Positions 1 to 5,363 of a DNA stretch of 5,363 bases are shown one piece after another (position 1 is the first letter of the stretch; each line of letters begins with the position of its first letter). Made by a program: the position numbers and the translations under genes. The notes beneath the pieces were generated by a model that saw only the letters and a program-made list of their open reading frames with translations, was not told the origin of the DNA and ran no database searches. The stretch is from Burkholderiaceae bacterium (GTDB lineage: Bacteria; Pseudomonadota; Gammaproteobacteria; Burkholderiales; Burkholderiaceae_F), in contig JACCSD010000057.1 of NCBI GenBank assembly GCA_013813185.1, forward strand, positions 1 through 5,363. The letters are read 5' to 3'.

Positions 1-559
1 GCGGCTGTCCAAGGGCACCATCGTGGACGCCACCATCATCGCGGCGCCGAGCTCCAAGAACGCCGAGGGTGAGCGCGACCCGGAGATGCACCAGACCAAG
101 AAGGGCAACGAGTGGCACTTTGGCCATGAAGGCGCACGTGGGCGTCGACAGCCAGAGCAAGGTGATTCACTCGGTGGTGGTGACGCCGGCCAACACGGCC
201 GACTGCAAGGTGATGGATCAACTGCTGCTCGGTCACGAGACACGGGTCTACGGTGATCAAGCCTACAAGAGCCAGGGCGAGCTGATCCGCGCCCGGGCGC
301 CGAAGGCCAAGGACTTCACGAATCGGCAATGCAAGTGGAAGCACTTCATCGACGAGGCGATCAGGCGAAGAATCGAACGAAGTCGCGCATCCGCGCGCGG
401 GTGGAGCACTCGATCGGAGTGATCAAGCGGGTGTTCGGCTTCCGCAAGGTGCGCTATCGCGGGCTGGCCAAAAACGGCAATCGGCTGTTCGTGACGGCGG
501 CGCTGGCCAACATTTTTCTGGTCCGCTACTCCGTGCTGGGAGCAGTCCGTCCGCAGTAG
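1..559 (+). pseudogene. IS5-family DDE transposase, 5'-truncated by the window and broken by two frameshifts
   Basis: The family wording is clear when the frames are joined: GTIVDATIIAAPSS, DPEMHQTKKGNEWHFG, MKAHVGVD, VYGDQAYKS, then ARVEHSIGVIKRVFGFRKVRYRGL. In IS5-group DDE enzymes the catalytic acids lie in the KAHVGVD, GDQAY and RVEH segments, and all three are still encoded. The reading frame is broken twice. An extra C at 124/125 shifts reading between HFG and MKAHVG. A missing G near 364-365, between DEAIR and AKNRTK, restores the original frame. Without the second change the middle frame ends at TGA 420-422; without the first, the upstream frame ends at TGA 254-256. The restored frame stops at TAG 557-559. 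APSSKN also lacks one residue relative to the APSSTKN I recall from relatives. This is most likely a decayed transposase; a sequencing or assembly error at two homopolymer-like sites is the alternative. Confidence 0.9.
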
Positions 560-580
560 GAAAGTGGCAAAGGAAGGGCG

Positions 581-599
581 CGATTTGCCGCTCAAATCG
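581..599. repeat. Perfect 7-bp inverted repeat in the IS tail
   Basis: CGATTTG (581-587) and CAAATCG (593-599) are perfect reverse complements around a 5-base loop, and CAAATCG occurs again at 614-620. The repeat lies between the transposase stop and the IS end. No T-run follows on either strand, so it does not look like an intrinsic terminator. It may be a subterminal structure of the element or chance. Confidence 0.4.
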
Positions 600-666
600 G
601 CCCAAAAATCGATCAAATCGCGATGAACTCGCATTTGCTATCTGCACTCAGCCGAAAAACGGTCGG

Positions 667-681
667 TTGTGCGGATGTTCC
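667..681 (+). repeat. Candidate right terminal inverted repeat of the IS5-family element
   Basis: TTGTGCGGATGTTCC reads on the opposite strand as GGAACATCCGCACAA, which resembles the GG-A-rich outer ends of IS5-group elements. It is followed directly by CTAA (682-685), a legitimate YTAR target duplication. The partner left repeat is outside the window, so the call rests on resemblance and position only. The outer end could be one base further right. Confidence 0.45.
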
Positions 682-750
682 CTAAGTCGCTTTCCCAAGA
701 CTCAGTAGTTGCGGGCGTCACCGCGGAACCCTGCTCTGGAGTTAGGCTTG

Positions 751-1230
751 TTAATCGCCAACCAGCAACACGACCGCTAGCGCCGCGATTCCTTCGCCGC
801 GCCCGGCAAAACCGAGCTTCTCGTTCGTTTTGCCCTTGACGCTGACGGCGCTCGCCGGAATTTCGCACGACGCCGCAATCGTTTGACACATTGCCGCAAC
901 ATGCGGCGCGATCTTCGGCTCCTCGGCGACGACGGTGGCGTCGATGTTCTCGATACGCCAACCGGCGGCACGCACGCGTTGCGCGGCTTGTTGCAGCAGC
1001 AGGCGGCTGTCGGCATCCTTATAGAACGCGTCGGTATCGGGAAACAGCTGCCCGATATTGCCCATTGCCGCAGCGCCGAGGATTGCGTCGGCGATCGCGT
1101 GCAACAAAACGTCGGCATCCGAGTGGCCGAGCAGCCCGCGCGTGCTTGCGATTTCGACGCCGCCGAGCACGAGCGCACGGCCCGGAACCAGCGCGTGCAC
1201 GTCGAAACCCTGGCCGACGCGAATCTTCAT
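751..1230 (-). CDS. ispF: 2-C-methyl-D-erythritol 2,4-cyclodiphosphate synthase (IspF)
   Basis: IspF converts CDP-methylerythritol 2-phosphate to methylerythritol 2,4-cyclodiphosphate plus CMP, a cytosolic step of the MEP isoprenoid pathway, as a metal-dependent homotrimer. The product is 159 residues, the same length as the E. coli enzyme. Visible motifs are GQGFDVH with the metal ligands D10 and H12, LLGHSDADVLLH (H36, S37 and the third ligand H44), FPDTD at 63-67, the EEPKI nucleotide-pocket segment, and KTNEKLGFAGRGEGI near the C terminus. One position is unusual: the GDIG motif reads GNIG, so Asn58 replaces the Asp corresponding to E. coli Asp56, which contacts the methylerythritol part of the substrate. 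The ATG start overlaps the ispD stop by ATGA, which suggests translational coupling. A GAAGG lies about 12 bases upstream of the ATG, rather far for a strong ribosome site. The stop is TAA at 751-753 and I see no clear terminator after it. Confidence 0.96.
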   Translation of the reverse strand: MKIRVGQGFDVHALVPGRALVLGGVEIASTRGLLGHSDADVLLHAIADAILGAAAMGNIGQLFPDTDAFYKDADSRLLLQQAAQRVRAAGWRIENIDATVVAEEPKIAPHVAAMCQTIAASCEIPASAVSVKGKTNEKLGFAGRGEGIAALAVVLLVGD

Positions 1231-1928
1231 CGTGTGAAATCGCCTTCAGCAAGAATCGCACGAGCGAGTATCAGATCTTGCTCGGTCGTCACTTTGATGT
1301 TGGTTGTCGAGCCCGGCACCAACCGCGGAAAATTCCCGTTGCGCTCGATCGCGCTCGCTTCATCGGTGACGCCGTCGAGCGAGCCCACGCTCAGCGCGGC
1401 GCGCAGCGATGCAAAGCGAAACATCTGCGGCGTTTGTGCGCACCACAGCCCATCGCGCCGCAAGGTTTCGACCACCTGCCCCTCTTCAGCTCGTTTTAAA
1501 GTGTCCGTCAAAGGCACCGCAAGCAATCCGCCGCGGTCATCGTCGCCGATCCCGTCGATCAACCGCATCAACTCGGATTTGCCGAGGCATGGGCGCGCTG
1601 CGTCGTGCACCAGGACCCGATCGTCATCACAGGTGCGCGCCGCGATTGCGATCAGTCCGTTCAGCACGCTCTCGGGCCGCGATGCGCCGCCGACCGCCAG
1701 AAACTCAACGCGCTCGTCATCCGACCGAATCGATTGCCATTTATCGTCATTCGGTGCGACAACCACAAAGACCCGATCGATGCGCGCATCGCTCAGCATC
1801 GCCGCAATCGAATGCCCGAGCATCGTGCGCTCTCCCAGGCGCAAATACTGCTTCGGAAGGTCCTGGCCCAGTCGGGTGCCGACGCCTGCAGCCGGAATCA
1901 ACGCGATGTATCGAAGTGGTTTTGGCAC
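1227..1928 (-). CDS. ispD: 2-C-methyl-D-erythritol 4-phosphate cytidylyltransferase (IspD)
   Basis: IspD joins CTP and methylerythritol 4-phosphate to give CDP-methylerythritol and pyrophosphate, in the cytosol. The product is 233 residues, close to the usual 230-240. The N-terminal nucleotide loop reads PAAGVGTRLGQDLPKQY, with the catalytic Arg19 and Lys26 matching E. coli Arg20 and Lys27. VHDAARP (107-113), TDTLK (141-145), AQTPQMF (164-170), TDEASA (188-193) and NIKVTTEQDL (210-219, with Lys212) follow in family order. The start is GTG at 1926-1928: an in-frame TGA at 1938-1940 rules out any longer form, and the conserved fold begins within eight residues. Only a weak GAG lies upstream as a ribosome site. 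It is first in an ispD-ispF pair and divergent from mfd, 73 bases away. It is a stand-alone IspD, not the fused IspDF of many alpha-proteobacteria. Confidence 0.96.
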   Translation of the reverse strand: MPKPLRYIALIPAAGVGTRLGQDLPKQYLRLGERTMLGHSIAAMLSDARIDRVFVVVAPNDDKWQSIRSDDERVEFLAVGGASRPESVLNGLIAIAARTCDDDRVLVHDAARPCLGKSELMRLIDGIGDDDRGGLLAVPLTDTLKRAEEGQVVETLRRDGLWCAQTPQMFRFASLRAALSVGSLDGVTDEASAIERNGNFPRLVPGSTTNIKVTTEQDLILARAILAEGDFTR

Positions 1929-1952
1929 GAGAGCAACTCATGAACCGGTTCG

Positions 1953-1959
1953 TATAATA
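1953..1959. promoter_or_regulatory. Candidate shared -10 region for the divergent ispD and mfd promoters
   Basis: TATAAT at 1953-1958 is a perfect sigma-70 -10 hexamer on the plus strand, facing mfd. On the minus strand the bases 1954-1959 read TATTAT, a good -10 facing ispD. The -35 matches at normal spacing are poor on both strands (about three of six). The plus-strand start would fall near 1965 and the minus-strand start near 1947. Position in the middle of a short divergent gap supports the call; strength and actual use are inferred. Confidence 0.5.
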
Positions 1960-1970
1960 GCGACCGAGTT

Positions 1971-1999
1971 CGGCAGCTTGCAGCTGCCGTCTTTTTTTT
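1971..1999 (+). terminator. Intrinsic-terminator-like hairpin plus T8 in the mfd leader
   Basis: CGGCAGCT (1971-1978) and AGCTGCCG (1982-1989) are perfect reverse complements around the three-base loop TGC. TC and then eight T residues (1992-1999) follow. This has the form of a plus-strand rho-independent terminator: a GC-rich stem directly followed by a U-run. It sits between the candidate promoter at 1953 and the GTG of mfd at 2002, where it would act as an attenuator or as a barrier to plus-strand transcription crossing from behind ispD. It lies upstream of the probable ispD start site, so it should not be in the ispD message. Whether it terminates in the cell is not shown by the sequence. 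Confidence 0.6.
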
Positions 2000-2001
2000 G
2001 T

Positions 2002-5000
2002 GTGAACCAGGAAGTCTCAACACTCACGCCCGAGGCCACTTCAGCGGGCACGACTTCGTGGACGCTGCCGTCCGCGGGGACCCGTTTTGCCCTCGCCCGC
2101 CCGCCGGGCTCTGGAGACGCCTGGCTGCTCAGCCAGTTCGCCGCACAGGCACGCGGAGCGCAGCGGATGGTCGTTGCGATATCGGCCGATGCGCTGGATG
2201 CCCAGCGCCTGGTCGACGAGATCCGCTACTTCGATCCATCACTCGCGGTGCGTCCGCTGCCCGATTGGGAGACGCTACCGTACGACACCCTGTCGCCGCA
2301 TCAGGACCTCGTGTCCGAGCGCCTCGAAACACTGTATCGACTAAGCCAGCCGCAATCCGAAATCGACGTACTCGTCGTTTCTGCGACGAGCGCGCTGTAT
2401 CGGCTGTCGCCCGCGCAGTATGTCGCGGGCCACACGTTTTTCTTCAAACAGGGGCAGACGATCCATGCCGAGCCGCTGCGCGCGCAACTGGTGTTCGCCG
2501 GGTATCAGCATGTTTCGCAGGTAGTCGCGCCGGGCGAGTTTGCGATTCGCGGCGGATTGATCGATCTGTTTCCGATGGGCTCGGCGCTCCCGTATCGGCT
2601 CGATCTTTTCGGCGATCAGCTCGACACGATCCGGGCGTTTGATCCGGATACTCAGCGTGGGTTGTATCCGGTACCCGAAGTGCGACTGCTGCCGGGGCGG
2701 GAGTTTCCGATCGATGAAGCGGCACGACAGGCGTTTCGCCGGCGCTGGCGCGAGCGCATCGAAGGCGACCCGAGCCGCTCGAGCGTCTACAAGGACATCG
2801 GCACCGGCATCGCTTCGGCTGGGATCGAGTACTACCTGCCGCTTTTTTTCGACGAAACCGCAACGCTATTCGACTACTTGCCGACTGCCAGCGTGCTGGC
2901 GCTACACGGTCCGATCGAGGCCGCGATGACTCGCTTCTGGAACGAGACGAACGAGCGCTACCGGTTTCTATCGCGCGATGTGACTCGCCCGATCATGCCA
3001 CCCGCCGATCTGTTCCTCGACGCCGAAGGATTCTTCTCGCGTGCGAAGGAGTACGGACGCATCTCGTTGGCTGACGTTGCAAATGCGGGCACGTACGAGG
3101 GTTTCGAAGCGCTTCCATCGCTCGCGGTCGAGCGGCGCGCGGAGGATCCGATCAGCCGACTGCACGCCTTCGCCGACGCCTTCGTAGCCGACTCTGTGGC
3201 ACAAACTCGGGGCCGCGTGCTAATCGTTGCCGATTCTGCGGGGCGTCGCGAAACGATTTCGCAAATGCTGACGGAGTATCGGCTGCCGTTCGCCGACAAC
3301 GCGGATTTCAACGGTTTCATGGCGTCCGACGCATCGGTCGGACTCGGCGTCGCGCCATTGCACGAAGGCTTCGTGCTGCGCGCGCCTCGGATCGCGGTCA
3401 TCACCGAAACCGAGCTGTATGCAGCGAGCCCGCGCCGGTTGCGCGGTCGGCAGCGCGAGCGCGCGTCGAACGTCGAGGCGATGATCCGCGATCTGGCGGA
3501 GCTCAGGATCGGTGATCCGGTCGTGCACGTCGAGCACGGCATCGGCCGCTATCTCGGTCTGCAGAGCATGGACATGGGCGATGGTCCGACCGAGTTTCTG
3601 CATCTGGAGTACGCGAACGAAACGACGCTGTACGTCCCGGTTTCACAGCTCCACCTGATCGGCCGCTACTCGGGCGCCGATCTTGACGCTGCCCCGCTGC
3701 ACCAGCTTGGCAGCGGCGACTGGGACCGGGCACGGCGCAAAGCGGCCAAGCAGGTGCGCGATACCGCGGCCGAGCTGCTGAACCTGTACGCGGTCAGGTC
3801 GGCACGCAAAGGCCACGCGTTCGAGTTCAAGCAGCACGATGTCGAAGCGTTTGCCGAGGGCTTTCCGTTCGACGAGACCCCCGATCAGCAAGCGGCGATC
3901 GAAGCCGTGCTGAAGGACATGAGCGCGGGCTTTCCGATGGACCGGCTGGTGTGCGGCGATGTCGGCTTCGGCAAAACCGAAGTCGCGTTACGCGCGGCGT
4001 TCGCCGCCGTTGTCGACGGCAAACAGGTGGCCGTGTTGTGTCCGACCACCTTGCTGACCGAGCAGCACATGCAGACGTTTCGCGATCGCTTCGCCGACTG
4101 GCCAGTACAGATCGCCGAGCTTTCGCGCTTTCGCTCGAGCAAGGAAGTCGCACAGTCGGTGGCCGGCATCAACGCCGGCACCATCGACATCGTCATCGGA
4201 ACCCATCGGCTGCTGACCGAATCGATCAACTTCGAGCGCCTCGGCCTTGTGATCATCGACGAGGAGCACCGCTTCGGAGTGCGGCAAAAGGAGCGGCTGA
4301 AAGCGCTGCGTGCCGAAGTCGACGTGCTGACGCTGACCGCAACGCCCATCCCGCGCACGCTGGCGATGTCGCTCGAAGGCATTCGCGAGTTTTCGGTGAT
4401 TGCGACGGCGCCGCAGCGCCGGCTGGCGATCAAGACGTTCGTGCGCAAGGAAAGCCCGTCGTTGATCCGCGAAGCGGTGCTGCGCGAGCTGAAGCGCGGC
4501 GGGCAGGTTTACTTCCTGCACAACGAAGTCGACACGATCGATAACCGGCGCGCCCGGCTGGCCGAACTGCTGCCTGAAGCGCGCATCGAAATCGCGCACG
4601 GGCAGATGCCCGAGCGCCAGCTCGAAGGTGTGATGCGTGACTTTTATCAGCAGCGTTTCAACCTGCTGCTGTGCACGACGATCATCGAGACCGGTATCGA
4701 CGTGCCGACGGCGAACACGATCATCATTCACCGCGCCGATAAATTCGGCCTCGCGCAATTGCATCAACTGCGGGGCCGGGTCGGCCGCTCGCATCATCAG
4801 GCGTATGCGTACCTGATGGTGCCCGACGCCGGTGGCCTGACGAAGAACGCAGAAAAGCGGCTGGAAGCAATTCAGAACCTCGAAGAGCTCGGCAGCGGTT
4901 TCTATCTGGCGATGCACGACCTCGAAATTCGAGGCGCCGGAGAAGTGCTTGGTGAAAGCCAGAGCGGCAACATGCAGGAAGTGGGGTTCGATCTGTACAC

Positions 5001-5363
5001 GCAGATGCTGAACGCAGCGGTACGCGCTCTGCGCTCGGGCCGCGAGCCCGACCTGCTCTCGCCGCTGCGCGTCGTGACCGAAATCAATCTGCATGTGCCC
5101 GCGCTGCTGCCGACCGACTACGTCAACGATGTGCACCAGCGGCTTTCGATGTACAAGCGGCTCGCGTCGGCCGACAGCGAGGACGAGCTGATCGAGCGCC
5201 AGGAGGAGCTGGTCGATCGCTATGGAAAACTGCCCGAAGCAGCGAAGGCGCTGATCGAAACGCATCGCCTGCGATTGACGGCCGAGAAGCTCGGCGTCAA
5301 GAAGATCGATGCCTCGGCCGACGTGATCGTGATCCAGTTCGTTCCAGACCCGCCGTTTGATAC
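2002..5363 (+). CDS. mfd: Transcription-repair coupling factor Mfd, 3' end beyond the window
   Basis: Mfd is a cytosolic ATP-driven DNA translocase. It removes RNA polymerase stalled at lesions and recruits UvrA for nucleotide excision repair. About 1120 codons are open without interruption; E. coli Mfd has 1148, so only the last few dozen residues are missing. The UvrB-like module covers about residues 1-350 (PDWETLPYDTLSPHQD from residue 88; LLPGREFP further on). The RNA-polymerase-interaction domain starts near residue 500 (GDPVVHVEHGIGRYLG, then LYVPVSQLHLI). The translocase carries Walker A GDVGFGKT (652-659), DEEH (753-756), TATPIPRT (779-786), QLRGRVGR (922-929) and the TRG motif region RGAGEVLG (977-984). 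The start chosen is GTG 2002, about 25 residues before the first conserved stretch. It has no Shine-Dalgarno and follows a U8 run. ATG 2167 has a GGAG upstream but would remove conserved N-terminal sequence. The gene is divergent from ispD and may be controlled by the leader hairpin. Confidence 0.97.
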   Translation, partial: MNQEVSTLTPEATSAGTTSWTLPSAGTRFALARPPGSGDAWLLSQFAAQARGAQRMVVAISADALDAQRLVDEIRYFDPSLAVRPLPDWETLPYDTLSPHQDLVSERLETLYRLSQPQSEIDVLVVSATSALYRLSPAQYVAGHTFFFKQGQTIHAEPLRAQLVFAGYQHVSQVVAPGEFAIRGGLIDLFPMGSALPYRLDLFGDQLDTIRAFDPDTQRGLYPVPEVRLLPGREFPIDEAARQAFRRRWRERIEGDPSRSSVYKDIGTGIASAGIEYYLPLFFDETATLFDYLPTASVLALHGPIEAAMTRFWNETNERYRFLSRDVTRPIMPPADLFLDAEGFFSRAKEYGRISLADVANAGTYEGFEALPSLAVERRAEDPISRLHAFADAFVADSVAQTRGRVLIVADSAGRRETISQMLTEYRLPFADNADFNGFMASDASVGLGVAPLHEGFVLRAPRIAVITETELYAASPRRLRGRQRERASNVEAMIRDLAELRIGDPVVHVEHGIGRYLGLQSMDMGDGPTEFLHLEYANETTLYVPVSQLHLIGRYSGADLDAAPLHQLGSGDWDRARRKAAKQVRDTAAELLNLYAVRSARKGHAFEFKQHDVEAFAEGFPFDETPDQQAAIEAVLKDMSAGFPMDRLVCGDVGFGKTEVALRAAFAAVVDGKQVAVLCPTTLLTEQHMQTFRDRFADWPVQIAELSRFRSSKEVAQSVAGINAGTIDIVIGTHRLLTESINFERLGLVIIDEEHRFGVRQKERLKALRAEVDVLTLTATPIPRTLAMSLEGIREFSVIATAPQRRLAIKTFVRKESPSLIREAVLRELKRGGQVYFLHNEVDTIDNRRARLAELLPEARIEIAHGQMPERQLEGVMRDFYQQRFNLLLCTTIIETGIDVPTANTIIIHRADKFGLAQLHQLRGRVGRSHHQAYAYLMVPDAGGLTKNAEKRLEAIQNLEELGSGFYLAMHDLEIRGAGEVLGESQSGNMQEVGFDLYTQMLNAAVRALRSGREPDLLSPLRVVTEINLHVPALLPTDYVNDVHQRLSMYKRLASADSEDELIERQEELVDRYGKLPEAAKALIETHRLRLTAEKLGVKKIDASADVIVIQFVPDPPFD

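Larger units (their letters stand above)
1..681 (+). mobile_element. IS5-family insertion sequence, right-hand part (left end outside window)
   Basis: The segment contains the C-terminal two thirds or so of an IS5-family transposase, then a 122-bp non-coding tail. The tail ends in a candidate right terminal repeat at 667-681 (TTGTGCGGATGTTCC) followed by CTAA. IS5-group elements are known to insert at YTAR targets and duplicate them, and CTAA fits. The left end and the other target copy are outside the window, so the boundary is inferred from the motif alone. The element points toward ispF, which runs on the opposite strand, so its insertion left ispF intact. The broken transposase implies the copy cannot move by itself. 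Confidence 0.75.

Noticed and set aside
683..750. A terminator for ispD-ispF
   Set aside because: No GC-rich hairpin followed by a T-run is visible on the minus strand; only weak short matches such as CCTAA/TTAGG at the edges.
1922..1927. TTGGCA as a -35 box for the plus-strand promoter
   Set aside because: It matches five of six bases but lies 25 bp from the TATAAT, too far for sigma-70, and it overlaps the ispD start codon.
891..1957. Several plus-strand open frames opposite ispF and ispD
   Set aside because: They are Arg-rich shadows of two clearly conserved minus-strand enzymes.
2167..2169. ATG 2167 as the mfd start, with GGAG about 7 bases upstream
   Set aside because: The 55 codons before it include sequence that matches the Mfd N terminus (RFALARPPGSGDAWLLSQF), so this start would truncate the UvrB-like module.
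1998..2642. Plus-strand open frame of 214 codons over the mfd N terminus
   Set aside because: It is out of frame with mfd, its product is Arg/Ala/Pro-rich without motifs, and the mfd frame across the same bases encodes conserved sequence.
3988..5265. Long minus-strand open frame of 425 codons opposite mfd
   Set aside because: It lies antisense to a strongly conserved Mfd translocase. Its product is low-complexity, Gln/Arg/His-rich and shows no family motif; this is the usual open antisense frame of GC-rich coding DNA.
1..5363. CRISPR arrays, tRNA or rRNA genes, phage or defence genes, and an unknown multi-gene system
   Set aside because: No regular repeats, RNA-gene signatures or unexplained conserved frames were found; the window is accounted for by an IS remnant, ispD, ispF and mfd.

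Overview
The window looks like a GC-rich (roughly 60% by eye) beta-proteobacterial chromosome, most like the Burkholderiales. The evidence is the wording of the Mfd protein, separate adjacent ispD and ispF genes rather than a fused ispDF, and a divergent ispD/mfd arrangement that I recall from Burkholderia and Ralstonia relatives. I cannot assign a genus. It reads as ordinary conserved housekeeping DNA next to an insertion-sequence remnant. I found no convincing new multi-gene system.

Positions 1 to about 681 hold the 3' part of an IS5-family insertion sequence. Its transposase is broken by two opposite single-base indels. A candidate right end and YTAR-type target (CTAA) lie about 70 bp from the ispF stop codon. 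Positions 1928 to 751 on the minus strand carry ispD then ispF, overlapping by ATGA. They encode two non-consecutive steps of the MEP isoprenoid pathway (MEP to CDP-ME, and CDP-ME-2P to MEcPP). The kinase between them, IspE, is not in the window.

Positions 1929 to 2001 separate ispD from mfd. This 73-bp gap holds a near-symmetric -10 element (TATAAT on plus, TATTAT on minus) and a perfect 8-bp hairpin followed by eight T residues, ending two bases before the probable GTG start of mfd. Positions 2002 to the end carry mfd, the transcription-repair coupling factor, open throughout and cut by the window edge after about 1120 residues. The terminator-like hairpin in the mfd leader is the observation most worth following up. 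Next are an Asp-to-Asn change in a conserved IspF motif and the compensating indels in the transposase.
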